Shown: piece by piece, positions 1-11,244 of the stretch
Numbering within the stretch: position 1 is the first letter of the stretch
How the letters are laid out: each line of letters begins with the position of its first letter
Origin: Avena insularis
Taxonomy: Eukaryota > Streptophyta > Magnoliopsida > Poales > Poaceae
NCBI GenBank assembly: GCA_023614405.1
Contig: CM042696.1
Span: forward strand, 337,519,211-337,583,210
Direction of reading: 5' to 3'
Length of the DNA: 64,000 nt
The notes under the pieces: generated by a model
Told to the model about the DNA's origin: nothing
Database searches by the model: none
The model's input: the letters and a program-made list of their open reading frames with translations, nothing else
Translations under genes and position numbers: made by a program

Positions 1-1460
1 CTTTAACATGATTAATTATCAACATTTAACATTGAAATCTTTTGCCATGACCGCAGGGTTTGGCCAACAACAACTAATAAGATGTAAAGCACAAAAAAAT
101 TCAGTGGTATCACCTCAAACATTACTTTCTTATGAGCTTTAAAATACATGAAAATGTGTTTTTTTAAGAATGTTTGTAGGATTAACATACATACTATAAT
201 TTAAAGTATCGTTTGCCACATATATGTGGATATGCCTAGTCTAGTTTATGAGGTTTGGCACAAGTCTTAGCTTCTATTGTGAAGGCTTGGCAAAAAGAGA
301 TCTAAAGAGTGTGCCATCTAGTTCATAATGTCAACATTTATTTTCTCACCTTGATCCTTAATGTTGAACATAAATATACACAAGAAAAGTATACAAATTA
401 ATAGGCACAAAAAAATCATACTTCATATAAAGTAATTGAGCTTAAGAACTAGACACAACATGAATTTCAACTTTTTGCTTTTATCTCCCCTTTTCTTTTA
501 TTTCAAGGCATTCTTATTCATTTTTAATATCATTAAGGCAAAGTTTCTTTTCAGTATCTCTATCATAAACATTTATAATAATAGTGGTGGTGTTCCTTTT
601 AATGCAAAACAAAAGTAAAATAAACAAAACAGGCGCTCCAAGTTTCTACGATAGTTTTATGTTACTCAAAAAACAAAGTTTAGAGGTTTGCAAACCGAGA
701 GTTTAATAGGTCCAGTGGGGTGCCTTGGGAACCCCCAAGCTTAGGGTTTTCATCATCCTTGGATTGCTCTTGGTTTGGTGTTCCTCTATTCCCTGTCAAA
801 AACTTCAACACGAAACTTTCCCCCCATCTCTTTTTGAGTGGTGACATTAGTGGCACAAAAGTATAATAGTTGCTATATATATATCAAAGAAAAAATTATT
901 CCTAAATGTTCCAGAAAGCATATAATGTTCCTATATATCCCTATCATATAATATGACTTATAACAATCATTTTAGGACACTTGGGAATGGTTAAAACAAA
1001 ACATGGAAGAATCTGTCCATATTTTCAGCAGCAGCAAAACGGAAAAAAAAACACCCACTTAAACATGTCAGGAATTTTAGCAATTTTTTTGTATATAGAG
1101 AATGAAAAGTTATAAATTATGTGTAAATATTAGTGCAAAATAAAGTTATAGAAAAATCATAGAATTTTTCTACTTTGTTCTGCAGGAATTTGCTACTCCA
1201 TATATTTAACAACTTTTTAACATCCAAAATGGGTTCCACTTGGTACTTTATTACTAAGCTGCAGCAAAGACACTAAAAAGGACTCTTGAACTACATCAAT
1301 CATGTGTAAAAATAAATGACCGGGTTGCCTCCTGAAAAGCGCTTTCTTTATAGCCATATAGCTAGGCTTTACTTACTTGATTCAAGTGATGTGGAGATCA
1401 TGTGGTAGCTTGGTGCTATCTCCTTTATCATCTATGAGAGGTTCCCCTACATCCCCAAGC
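1..1460 (-). other. Internal noncoding part of element A
   Basis: No supported coding region is present. In the minus-strand sense this lies downstream of the gag-like ORF. It contains the hairpin region at 1320-1335 and repeated AAGCTTGGG-type motifs (seen on + as CCCAAGCTT at about 726, 1455 and 1523). A short + strand frame at 436-618 is AT-rich and has no features of a gene. Confidence 0.5.
1320..1335 (-). other. Post-gag hairpin motif, copy in element A (partly decayed)
   Basis: The minus strand reads TCAGGAGGCAACCCGG. The loop region AGGCAA and the 3' arm CCCGG match the layout of the hairpins at 6435-6450 (element C) and 40522-40537 (element D), but the 5' arm has lost pairing at two positions. 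The upstream context (TATAAAGAAAGCGCTT, minus strand) also matches that of C and D. Confidence 0.5.
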
Positions 1461-2078
1461 TTAGGTTCGACCATATATTTTTTCTTCATTCTTCTCTCCT
1501 TCTTTATGGTGCGTGGACATCCCCAAGCTTGGGCTTTTATCATCTTGTTTCTGCAAAATATGTGTGCTTCCTGTGGCACCTTCAACTTCATGATGGTTAT
1601 CATTATAACATGCAAATACATTCGCGGGGATCAATGTTTCACAATTATGATCATTTTGAGTACTATCATACAATGGCTCATGTTCTATGGAGGCAATAGC
1701 ACTACTATATTCGTCTTTACCAAGAATTCTTTCCACCCAACCATCATATGAATCATCATAAAAAACATGTAAATCAATAAAATCATCAAGTATAGGGTTT
1801 TCATCATAGAGATCATTGTTACTTGAAATAATAATTTTATCTGCCCATGCCACAGGTATTATTGTTACACATGGAGGGTCATCCAAAGCTTTATCAAACA
1901 TCATGCCCAAGCCATATTCATCATCACTTTCAAAACTATTGTCAAGAATAATATCATTTTGCATGTGTTTATCATCATCAGAATCAGAATCAAAATCAAA
2001 AGTGCATAGCGAGTGAGGATATGGAGGATCCTCTAATACCTTTTCCCCTTCTTTATATTCTTCTTCTTGCTCCTGCAA
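1461..2078 (-). pseudogene. gag-like acidic ORF fragment of element A
   Basis: This is an open frame of 205 codons on the minus strand, in the internal region of element A. It is rich in Asp, Glu and Ser, with a run of alternating D/S near residues 28-36. No zinc knuckle or protease motif is visible. Its composition matches the acidic C-terminal half of the Gag-like protein of element D in this window, so I read it as the C-terminal part of a Gag-like protein. The frame begins about 620 bases inside the primer site. The stretch between 2080 and 2690 holds no long frame, so the N-terminal Gag domain is either decayed or out of frame. Function is inferred only from position and composition. Confidence 0.5.
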
Positions 2079-2698
2079 GCCATTATATCTCTCCTTGATA
2101 GCAAAAAGATTGTTATAATATTCAAGGATATAGGTATTCTTACAAAAAAAGTTTCAAGAGTTGTTCAAGCGTTGTAGCATGTTTTGGTGTGAGACTATGA
2201 GTTTCATTTGCTAACAAAATAACTATCTCAATAAATCCCATTACAATAGTAAATTCTTTAGCTGATAAGTGTTCATGAATTCATTATTATGGTAGGAAGC
2301 AATTATAGGCATACTCTCAAGCTTGCATTAGAAATTTAGATGCTTAGGATATTGATCGATGCAACAAGATAAATTATACCTATCACATAATTCATGGCCA
2401 ATTTCATTGAATGCTTCCATTACTAACTTTGTTTGATCAACATTAATTGATTCAACCATAGGGGTTGCATAAGTACGTGATTCATACATTCCATGAACAT
2501 AACAAATAAACTATATTTTTGTGTTTTTTATATAAGGAGAGTAAAAACTGATACCTAACTAAAATTAAATCTAATGAGAAACTCATAACCAAACAAGTTA
2601 AAGAAACCTCCCCAAGCTTAGATGATTGGAAGATATAAAACAAACTAAAACAAATCTAATGTCTATTGGACACAAGAATAGAAACTTAAGCGCTACTC

Positions 2699-2716
2699 TC
2701 CCCGGCAATGGCACCA
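2699..2716 (-). other. Primer binding site of element A
   Basis: On the minus strand this reads TGGTGCCATTGCCGGGGA, an 18-base site complementary to the 3' end of a tRNA-Asp-type primer with two differences from the usual plant form. It lies 11 bases inside the LTR edge, the same spacing as in element C. Confidence 0.8.
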
Positions 2717-2727
2717 GAAAAGTATCT

Positions 2728-3549
2728 TGATAACCCCAAAGTGCAGGGGATTACCATAGTACCTCTCAATGTGGAAGTAGGGTATCGATCCGTAGGAGCA
2801 AAAAGGAAAAGCTATCTAATCTTCACAACTAAAGTGTCACAAGTTTTAGTTTATTATGCACTAAACAAGTTAAGGAACAAGATGGTTGATTTAATAGATG
2901 CAAACTTAATGTAACAGACTAAGAATGTAAGTGTCCCAAACATCTTCAATGAAATAGGACAAGATAAGGGTTTTCTATTATGGGAACAATGGACATGGGT
3001 TCATGGGTTCACTCAATACTCACTTTTCCATCTATGGTGATTATCATGTTATAGATAGTAAAGGTACACACAATTGCAATGTTTTAATGGTACTTTTAAG
3101 GTGGCTACATGGCGTAAAACACATAGGTGAAAGAAGTACTCATTTGTGTTGCTAGGTCACCATTGCAATAAGGCTAGCATTTGGTTTGTGTCACACCAGA
3201 CATCATACTTCTCCCTTTTCACCGCTAGATAAAGGATGTTGGGCTGCATTGCTGTCACTCAGTACATATGCCGCTATCACTCGTCCACCCATTACCTACA
3301 TACATCATACTTCTTAATGGAAAACATTCTAAACACTAGTGCAATGATTCATCTGTTGTGAGTATTATCACGTCTCTCTTATCTACCCCCACTCGGTCGT
3401 GTCAATCACCTCATGATATGGATAAACAAGGCATTATGTATAGATCTAAACCATTGCATGCATCATAGAATATTTCTAAAGTATGACAAACCATACCAGA
3501 TCCAACACAATGGTAAATGAATAACAAATACTATCTCATAACATAATAT
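2728..3549 (-). repeat. 5' LTR of element A, PBS-proximal piece
   Basis: This is the LTR end next to the primer site; on + it begins TGATAACCCC. It is cut at 3549 by insertion of element B. The B target duplication AATAT occupies 3545-3549 and recurs at 21182-21186. No gene is seen here; the short frame at 2708-2914 crosses the LTR edge and is not supported. Confidence 0.75.
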
Positions 3550-3561
3550 TGATGACTGCAA

Positions 3562-3566
3562 GTGCA
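3562..3566. repeat. Target site duplication GTGCA of element C, left copy
   Basis: GTGCA directly precedes the 5' LTR of element C and recurs at 11240-11244 directly after its 3' LTR. Confidence 0.9.
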
Positions 3567-4827
3567 TGATACGTCCATTTTGCATCACTATTCTATGTCT
3601 TAATTCACTATTATTCATTGATATATTTCGTATTGAGAGATGATACTTATGTTATTTCATCTATTTTTTCATGGTTGATGACTTTTGGAGCATTGACCGC
3701 TGCAGTCAGGATTCTGATGGAAAAGGCGCTGTTTGGAGGCAAAATTCGTGAAGATTAGAAAATCCGAGAAAATATATGGAAAATCCTATTTTTCTAGAAG
3801 ACTAAGGATGCCCGAAGATGGAGTGGAGGTGGGCCACAGGGGGCCCACACCACTCCATGGCACGGGCAGGCCTAGGCCGCGCCTGGAGGTGGTGTGGCCG
3901 CCCTAGCCCACTCCAGCCTCTCCCCTCTAGCGTATATCATCCCCACGAAACCCTAATACTCAGGGAGCGACCATAGAAAGATTCCACCGCCTCCGCGGGG
4001 CGGAAAACACCAAGAGAGAAAGATCTCTCCGGCAGACATATTTCTGCCGGGGGAATTCCTTCTCTAATCATGATCCATATGATGTCTTGTGAGTAGTTCA
4101 TTTTGTTCTTGAGGACATGGGAGAAGTCTTGTTGTTAGTAGTGGAGTTGTGTTGAGAAAGATTCAATAGATTGTTATTTAAGTTGTGGTGTACTTCTTCT
4201 AGTGGTGTCATGTGAACGTCGACTACATGACACTTCACCTATATGGGCCTAGGGGAATGCATTGTGTATTTGGCTACTAATCGTAGGGGTTGACGGAGTG
4301 ATAGAAACCTGAACCCCCATTAGAAAACCATTGCACAAGGGACGTAAGGGTCTTAGAGTTTAAAGCTGTGGTTAGGTTTCTACCTTAATTACTTTCTTGT
4401 ACTTACGGATGTTTGCAAGGGGTATAATCACAAGTATGTATTAGTCTTGGATGGGGAGGTACATTAGCACAGGTGCACCCACATAACACTTAGCAAGCTA
4501 AAGAAGATTAATCAACTATATGAAGCAAAAGCACTTGACAGTCTTCCCATGTGTCCTCGAGAACGTTTGGTCATCTATAGAAATACAACTGGCTTGTCCT
4601 TTGCTGCATAAAGGATTGGGCCACTTGTTGCATTTATTCCTACTGTCTTTTATTTACTCGTACTTTGTTTACTCGCTTTATCGAAAACCCCTAAAAATCC
4701 GTTTGCTGAGTATTTGCAGAGAATTCCTGATCCATACCACTAGCCAGCACCTTCTGCTCCTCGTTGGGTTCAACACTCTTACTTATCGAAAATACTGCGA
4801 TACACCCCCTATACTTGTGGGTCATCA
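3567..4827 (+). repeat. 5' LTR of element C
   Basis: The LTR is 1261 bp and runs from TGATACGTCC to GGGTCATCA. It is clearly homologous to 9727-11239 but lacks about 252 bp present there; the gap lies near 4053-4065. A GC-rich inverted repeat lies at 3842-3899. Confidence 0.92.
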
Positions 4828-4838
4828 ATACTATTTTC

Positions 4839-4856
4839 TGGCGCTGTTGCCGGGGA
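4839..4856 (+). other. Primer binding site of element C
   Basis: TGGCGCTGTTGCCGGGGA is complementary to a tRNA-Asp-type 3' end with one difference, 11 bases after the LTR. Confidence 0.9.
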
Positions 4857-4941
4857 GTGAAGCGCTATTGGAGAGTGGAACTGGTAAAGGAAACTTCTAC
4901 TGTGAGTATTGTTTACTACTATTAGTTCCTTTATTTTTGTT

Positions 4942-6564
4942 ATGGATAATTCGCTGAGTTTCTTATTTGGTAATGCTACTACCACTGCTAAGGTAGTAGA
5001 TAAGCCACCACCTGCTGAGAATGATGTTTTCAAAATACCTACAAGAATTATTGATCGTGTTATGGATAACTACTATGTTGGGGATGGAACTGTCCATCCC
5101 AGTGATCATTTACTCTTTATACACGAATTATGCGGGTTGTTCAAGTGTGCAGGTATTACTACATATCAAGTTAAGAAGAAGTTATTCTCATTATCACTAA
5201 AAGGAAGAGCTGAGGAATGGTATAAGCTGCTGAAGAATGGTCAAGCTCTGGAATGGGAGGAAATAGTGCCTCTCTTTTATTCAAAGTTTTATCCTCCTAG
5301 TGAGATTCATAAAGATCAGAATCAAATATACAACTTTTGGCCTCTTGATGGAGAGAGTACAGCTCAAGCTTGGGGGAGATTGAAGTTACTAATGCTCAAA
5401 TGTCCCATTCATGAGCTCCCCAACAATATTATTATCAATAACTTTTATGCAAGACTCCCTCTACATGACAAGGATTTATTGGATGATTCTTGCGCTGGAT
5501 CGTTCACTCGCATGGAAGAAGAAGCTAAATGGGATCTTCTGGACCGTATTCAAGACAATGTTGAAGCTTGGGAGAATGACACAGGTAGAGAGTCAGGTAT
5601 AAATTATGATTATGAATGCATTGAATCTTTTATGGGAACTGATGACTTTCAAAATATTAAAAATGCTTATGGTCTAGACTTTCAAGCTATTGCTTCTTAT
5701 TTTAAGGCTTTTGCTTACTATATTGAAGTGCCTAAAAAGAAGTGGAATAAGTATCATGAACCTTATAAGGATGTTGCTAAGAGTGTTCCTGCAAGAAATA
5801 CTGAAGTTTATACTGCTAATCATGTTTTACCTGAACCTTATATTGAGAAAATGCCTTTTCCAGTTAAGGTAAAGGAACATTCAATGCTAGCTAGTATGGT
5901 TAATGAAAGTATGAATAAGGCAGTGGAACCTGATAAACAAATAGTTGATGAACCTATAGTAGTGAATGTGAAAGACTTTGTTGCTAAATATGAAAAAGAG
6001 GACACTATCCTTTGTAAGGATACCTCTAATATTGTTTCACATAGTAGTGTTATGAGAGCTAGTATTCCCGTGTTTTCTGTCAGAATAAGTGATCATTGCT
6101 ATGATGGTCCTTGTGATAGCTATATTGTTAAGTTTACGCATGATACTGAAAGCTACTATGAGAGAGGGAAAAGTTTTCTTATGTATCTCAATAATATTAA
6201 GTTTCCTCGCTTTATGCTGAAAGTTTTTATGTTGCACTTCTTTTGCCTTCTTATGCAAGTTGCCTTTGGTTTCAATAACTTGTTTGTTTACAAAATTCCC
6301 TTGCATAGGAAGTGGGTTAGACTTAAATGTGTGTGTTTTTGCTTCTTAATGCTCTCTTTCACTTCAATTCATATCCCTATGAGAGCTTCTTCAAATTATC
6401 ATGCCCATCTTAAAGGCTATAAAGAAAGAGCTTTATGGGAGACAACCCATTTTGTTTTTTGCTTTAAGTTTGTTTTTGTTTCTTTGAGTATTGGAAGTTA
6501 TTACTTCGGTAATAACCGCTCCTTATCTGTTTTGTTTGGTTTTTGTGTCAAGATCAACCTCTAA
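4942..6564 (+). CDS. Gag-like protein with hydrophobic C-terminal segment, element C
   Basis: This is an open frame of 540 residues starting at ATG 4942. An upstream in-frame TTG at 4909 could extend it, but ATG is preferred. Residues about 30-200 form a retrotransposon Gag domain: GDGTVHPSDHLLFIHELC, then an EEWYKLL segment, then SKFYPPSEIH. The middle is Lys/Glu/Asp-rich. Near residues 400-465 is a segment with YYERGK, NNIKFP, a hydrophobic stretch rich in Phe, Leu and Met, and HRKWVRL. This segment is also found at the end of the Gag of element D. D stops after that motif, so the last ~80 residues here are probably read-through into the former 3' region, which contains the hairpin at 6435-6450. 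No zinc knuckle is visible. It is intact, unlike D, which has two stops. Role inferred: capsid-like structural protein of a non-autonomous element. Confidence 0.8.
   Translation: MDNSLSFLFGNATTTAKVVDKPPPAENDVFKIPTRIIDRVMDNYYVGDGTVHPSDHLLFIHELCGLFKCAGITTYQVKKKLFSLSLKGRAEEWYKLLKNGQALEWEEIVPLFYSKFYPPSEIHKDQNQIYNFWPLDGESTAQAWGRLKLLMLKCPIHELPNNIIINNFYARLPLHDKDLLDDSCAGSFTRMEEEAKWDLLDRIQDNVEAWENDTGRESGINYDYECIESFMGTDDFQNIKNAYGLDFQAIASYFKAFAYYIEVPKKKWNKYHEPYKDVAKSVPARNTEVYTANHVLPEPYIEKMPFPVKVKEHSMLASMVNESMNKAVEPDKQIVDEPIVVNVKDFVAKYEKEDTILCKDTSNIVSHSSVMRASIPVFSVRISDHCYDGPCDSYIVKFTHDTESYYERGKSFLMYLNNIKFPRFMLKVFMLHFFCLLMQVAFGFNNLFVYKIPLHRKWVRLKCVCFCFLMLSFTSIHIPMRASSNYHAHLKGYKERALWETTHFVFCFKFVFVSLSIGSYYFGNNRSLSVLFGFCVKINL
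6435..6450 (+). other. Post-gag hairpin motif, copy in element C
   Basis: ATGGGAGACAACCCAT forms a perfect 5-bp stem (ATGGG/CCCAT) around AGACAA. In element D the stem is TTGGG/CCCAA at the matching place, so the arms changed together. Confidence 0.7.
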
Positions 6565-6589
6565 TGAGAGAGAAGTAATATTTGGGGAA

Positions 6590-6860
6590 GTTGCTGTCCC
6601 GAAACAGATTTTTTGTGCTTCACCGTAAAAATTCGTGAGAGATCTCTGTATGTCGGATTGAGCTGTAATTTTTTTGTTCTTCTGCTCCAGGTTGTTATTT
6701 AACTTTCGTTAGTTTTGCACTTTTTGATTTGAGCGACAGAAGATTTTCGAAAAAATTGATCTTTACCTGCTGGTCTATTTTGACAGATTTAGCCACTCTT
6801 GCATCTGCTTCTTTATTCGATTTCCTTTTTGAATTCTTTTTGGGTTTTCGGAAGGAGTTG
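6590..6860 (+). other. Conserved noncoding module downstream of gag in element C
   Basis: This stretch closely matches 40645-40890 in element D, including GAGCTGTAATTTTT, a pyrimidine tract ending in CAG, and CTGCTGGTCTNTTTTGACAG. No ORF is conserved across it, so it looks like a noncoding element with a possible 3' splice site. Confidence 0.55.
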
Positions 6861-7234
6861 TTTTAGTAGCTTTTGTTTTGATGGTTTTCGTTGAAGTTGG
6901 ACTCAAAAGGTTTTATCACTTCATATATACTAATGTTGCTAATGAGAACTGTGTGGAGTTTTGTGTGAAAGTAATTTCTAGGAAGTGGAGATAATGGTAT
7001 AATAAGGAAGAGAAGGGTTTTATGACTCAAGTAATAAGTGTATGAAGATGAAGATATCAATGATATTCAAGAGATGATTCCGGAAGAATCTACTAGATAC
7101 CAAATTCAGAGACCTGCAGAGTCTGTTTTCAAATAGGTAATAGTTCTGGTAAGAAAAGTTCCGCGAAAATACAATCCAACTATATTTTTGCAGTTTTCAT
7201 TCAATAAGGAAAGTTACGAAGAGAAAAAGGCACG

Positions 7235-7315
7235 GAAACGGAGCCGGGGTGGCCCACACCACCCCATGGCGCGGGCCCACCCCTGGTCGCGCCACCAGGT
7301 GGTGAGGCCACCCAG
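7235..7315 (+). repeat. GC-rich inverted repeat inside element C
   Basis: GTGGCCCACACCACCCC and GGTGGTGAGGCCACCC lie in opposite orientation around a GC-rich centre. A similar palindrome is present in the LTRs of C and D. Confidence 0.55.
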
Positions 7316-7479
7316 GACTCCGCCTCCGACTCGTTTTCTCCCAGTACCTTCCTTTTGATGTGAAACTTCGTAATATATAACCCCCTCGGATCTTCCGAGG
7401 TTCGTATATCATGTTTTCTTCGTGTTTGCGTTTCGATCTGTTTCTGCCAGGACATACTCTTTGAAATTTTAGAAGCACA

Positions 7480-7734
7480 ATGGTGTCTGCCAAGGATAAA
7501 GGGAAGGAGCCCATGGAGGAGGATCTTCAAGACCCCAAGCAGGGGCTCGTACCTTTAGTCTCTTGCCCTCCATCAGCGGAAGCCCTACGAGTCACTAAGG
7601 AGTTCTGCGGTAAGTCTCGAGACCTACAGAGGAAGGTGGACATGCTTCAATGGGAGAACAATAGGCTTCGCAAGATGCTGGAAGATTTCCTCACGACAAC
7701 TAAGAAAATATTACCACCACCTCCGAAGGAGTGA
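7480..7734 (+). CDS. Small coiled-coil ORF of element C
   Basis: This 84-codon frame starts at ATG 7480. The N-terminus is charged (KDKGKEPMEED). Residues about 35-70 look like a coiled coil with repeated Leu/Met at heptad spacing (KSRDLQRKVDMLQWENNRL). The C-terminus has a short run of Pro. It lies about 900 bp after gag and before a PPT-like motif at 7771-7783, not under any other ORF. Element B has a comparable but broken coiled-coil frame at 15147-15506, also between gag/pol and the 3' LTR. I do not recognise a named family. It occupies the place where Athila-like elements carry their third (env-like) ORF, but no membrane segment is seen. Function unknown. Confidence 0.55.
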   Translation: MVSAKDKGKEPMEEDLQDPKQGLVPLVSCPPSAEALRVTKEFCGKSRDLQRKVDMLQWENNRLRKMLEDFLTTTKKILPPPPKE

Positions 7735-7784
7735 TTCGTCATCAGGTTTGGCATCCCCTTGGTTTGTTCCAAGCTTGGGGGAGT

Positions 7785-9708
7785 GCCACAGTATCATATC
7801 ACTATCTTCTATCTTTTTACCTTTTTAGTAGAGTCATATCATGAATAGAGGAGTTATTATGTAGTATGGTTTGCATTGTGGAAGTGTCCCCTCTCTCGTT
7901 AGATATGTATCCCTTGGTGTGAGTTTCCGTTATGGAATATTAATGAGAAGTTCTATCATTCACTCTTTTGCATAGCTTATATTAGTTTTCAATTCGTGGT
8001 TATATGATTGATCTTGTTGTTATTATTGGTATCACTTTGGGATCATTGAGTTAATTTAGTTGGTTTTGGCAAACCTGGCTCGGTCAATAGTAACACCTTT
8101 TTGAGAGTTGAAAGAATAGACAGAAGTACTCTAGAGAAAAATAATTTCATCATATTTCTTTCTTGATTTGCTCATAAGTCTAGTATTCTTTAGTTAAGAT
8201 CTTTTATGGTTCCGAGGAAGATTTCATGTTTGTCTTTATCACTTGTATGTTTGTTTGTCTCCTTCAACTCTTCTACTTGCTATCCAGCCTTGCTAGCCAA
8301 AAACCTGTACTGAGAGGGTATTCTTCTCGTGCATCCACCTCCTTTAACCCAAAACCTTTGCCATTTGTGTCCACCATACCTACCTAGTAGCATTATTGCT
8401 ATTCCAAGTAAATTCTTGTTTTATCTACCTCCCAAATAAACTTGTTATGCGAAAATTAGTGATTAAAGCTCTCACGAACTTGATGGCACACTTTAATTTC
8501 TTGCACTTAATAAACTTGAACCACTGTGCTCACCTATGTTGCGTATATGCTTGCGCTTTGTAAGTTGTGAATTAGTAGAACCATGTTGTCATGGGGAACG
8601 CTTTCAACATTGCACTGGTACTTTGTACCAAGTTGATATCATGTTCTTTTGTCTATGGATGTCGTCAGTATGAAATGAAAGGGGAGCTTGTAAGTCCATG
8701 GAGTTATGCATTTGTGTTAGAGAAACACCTGGGCCGCTGGTCTAATCTATGCTGACATGGTGGAAACCTGCAGCGTAACCATAACAAGTATCTATGAACC
8801 ATTCTTCTTATAAAAAAAGAGATAGATATTGAGAAAAAGAGAAAAGAAAAAAAGAGGTTATGAAAAGAGGAAAGAGAGAAAAAAGCACCATATTCCCATG
8901 GTAAATAAGAAGATTGCTGAGATACTTGTTGTCTGCTTGCCTTGTCATTTTGATATGGGAATTCTTCCGTATCATAGGGCAAGGGGTACCCCGTTGGCGG
9001 TTCTCCATGATACACATGTACTTACTATGACAAGAACTTACCGGTGACTAAACTTGAGTAGCATGAGGAGCAGCCCTCGTATTCAAGGGAGATGAGATTC
9101 TCAATTTACCACTTGTCAATGCATATCCTCATTTTTTATCACTTTAACCTTAATCACCTAAAGATGCTTATGATAGGGGCAATGAGAGCTGAAAGCTAGT
9201 AAGTATCATAATTTTTGGGAGCTCTTTATGAGACTTGCAATCCCTGCTTCCCTCTTTGAAGGGCCTTTCTTTTAATTTGTAGTTGAGTTAGTAAACCTAC
9301 TCCCTTCTATCTCAGCAAGTATTTTGAGTTGTTGTGTTTCATTCATTCATATGATGATTTATGCAATCATGTCTTATGTTCCTTGTTTTGCACATTGCTC
9401 TTATCTTGAAGTTTACTACTTTGAAAGCTATCATTGAAAAGCCAGCTATTTGTGAACTCCAGCAAATTATCAACTATTCTTCGACCAAGAGTTAAGTTTG
9501 CCATTACCAATTACGATTCACTTTATGTATCTTTATTGTGTTTCCTTTACTCACTTCAAGTTGAGTTATATAATAGTGAGTTGTCTTCTATTATGATCTA
9601 TGTATTTGATGAATGTGATGCTTCTTGTCTTTATTATTTTATCGACTCTTCACTCCATAAACTTGAGGTCATGTTTATTGAGCTTAGTTTTGCTTGGGGA
9701 CAAGCGAA
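7785..9708 (+). other. Noncoding 3' internal region of element C
   Basis: I see no supported gene. About 8400-9240 is shared with element D (about 42030-42900), including a purine-rich tract at 8817-8890. The short frames here are inconsistent between C and D and are rejected as genes. Confidence 0.6.
8817..8890 (+). repeat. Purine-rich tract in element C
   Basis: This is a run of almost only A and G, mainly GAGAAA units, matching 42487-42556 in element D. It is shared by two families within noncoding sequence, so it may be a retained cis element. Confidence 0.6.
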
Positions 9709-9711
9709 GTC

Positions 9712-9726
9712 TAAGCTTGGGGGAGT
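9712..9726 (+). other. Polypurine tract of element C
   Basis: TAAGCTTGGGGGAGT lies directly before the 3' LTR start TGATACG at 9727, the expected plus-strand priming site. Confidence 0.85.
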
Positions 9727-11239
9727 TGATACGTCCATTTTGCATCACTATCTATGTCTTAATTCACTATTATTCATTGATATATTTCGTATTGAGAGGT
9801 GATACTTATGTTATTTCATTTATTTTTGCATGGTTGATGACTTTTGGAGCATGGACCGCTGCAGTCAGGATTCTGATGGAAAAGGCGCTGTTTGGAGGCA
9901 AAATTCGCGAAGATCAGAAAATCGGGGAAAATATATGGAAAATCCTATTTTTCTAGAAGACTAAGGATGCCAGAAGATGGAGGGGAGGTGGGCCACAGGG
10001 GGCCCACACTATCCCATGGCGTGGGCAGGCCTAGGTCGCGCCTGGAGGTGGTGTGGCCGCCCTGGCCCACTCCAGCCTCTCCCCTCTAGCGTATATTATC
10101 CCCACGAAACCCTAAGACTCGGGGAGAGACCACAGAAAGATTCCGCCGCCTCTGCGGGGCGGCAAACACCGAAAGAGAAAGATCTCTCCGGTAGACAAAT
10201 TTCTGTCGGAGGAATTCCTTCCCGGAGAGGGGAGATCGTCGCCATCAACACCACCATCAAGTTGGACTTCATCGGGATCATCATCATCATCATCACCATC
10301 ATCACCATCAGCACCCTCATCACCATCTCCATATTGCTGTAACAATTGAGTTGAATCTTGCATTAGTTCATAGGGGAAACTTTCCCGGTGTTGATTACTC
10401 TTTGTAGTTGATGCTATTGAGTGAACCATTGGATTATTGTTTATGTTCGGATTGTTATACATCATTATTCCATCTCTGATCATGATCCATATGATGTCTT
10501 GTGAGTAGTTCGTTTTGTTCTTGAGGACATGGGAGAAGTCTTGTTGTTAGTAGTGGAGTTGTGTTGAGAAAGATTCAATAGATTGTTATTTAAGTTGTCG
10601 TGTACTTATTCTAGTGGTGTCATGTGAACGTCGACTACATGACACTTCACCTATATGGGTCTAGGGGAATGCATTGTGTATTTGGCTACTAATCATAGGG
10701 GTTGCCGGAGTGACAGAAACCTGAACCCCCGTTAGGAAACCATTGCACAAGGGACGTAAGGGTCTTAGAGTTTAAAGCTGTGGTTAGGTTTCTACCTTAA
10801 TTACTTTCTTGTAATTACGGATGTTTGCAAGGGGTATAATCACAAGTATGTATTAGTCTTGGATGGGGCGGTACATTAGCACAGGTTCACCCACACAACA
10901 CTTAGCAAGCTAAAGAAGATTAATCAACTATATGAAGCAAAAGCACTTGACAGTCTTCCCATGTGTCCTCGAGAACGTTTGGTCATCTATAGAAATACAA
11001 CCAGCTTGTCCTTTGCTGCATAAAGGATTGGGCCACTTGCTGCATTTATTCCTACTGTCTTTTATTTACTCGTACTTTGTTTACTCGCTTTATCAAAACC
11101 CCCTAAAAATCCGTTTGCTAAGTATTTACAGAGAATTCCTGATCCATACCACTAGCCAGCACCTTCTGCTCCTCGTTGGGTTCGACACTCTTACTTATCG
11201 AAAATACTGCGATACACCCCCTATACTTGTGGGTCATCA
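9727..11239 (+). repeat. 3' LTR of element C
   Basis: The LTR is 1513 bp, from TGATACGTCC to GGGTCATCA. It holds a segment of about 252 bp (about 10216-10470) missing from the 5' LTR, which includes a CAT/CAC trinucleotide-like tract. The right flank GTGCA matches the left flank. The ORFs seen here (for example 9977-10342 and 10932-11258) are LTR readings, not genes. Confidence 0.92.
10271..10330 (+). repeat. Imperfect ATC/ACC trinucleotide repeat in the C 3' LTR
   Basis: Repeated ATC and ACC triplets run through this stretch. It lies within the segment absent from the 5' LTR. Confidence 0.8.
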
Positions 11240-11244
11240 GTGCA
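11240..11244. repeat. Target site duplication GTGCA of element C, right copy
   Basis: It matches 3562-3566 exactly. The LTR of B resumes at 11245. Confidence 0.9.

Larger units (their letters stand above)
3567..11239 (+). mobile_element. Gypsy-type non-autonomous element C (gag only), complete
   Basis: This is a complete LTR element with 5' LTR 3567-4827, primer site 4839-4856, a gag-like ORF, a small coiled-coil ORF, a polypurine tract and 3' LTR 9727-11239, flanked by perfect GTGCA duplications. Its LTRs start TGATACGTCC and end GGGTCATCA. No protease, reverse transcriptase, RNase H or integrase motif is found in the 4.9-kb internal region. It therefore fits the class of terminal-repeat elements with a Gag domain only (TR-GAG). 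The LTR start resembles the Triticeae Sabrina group as I remember it; this is unverified. It is inserted in the 3' LTR of element B. Confidence 0.92.

Noticed and set aside
10096..10483. Asp-rich and Met-rich minus-strand ORFs in the C 3' LTR
   Set aside because: They come from the ATC/ACC triplet tract and are absent from the 5' LTR.
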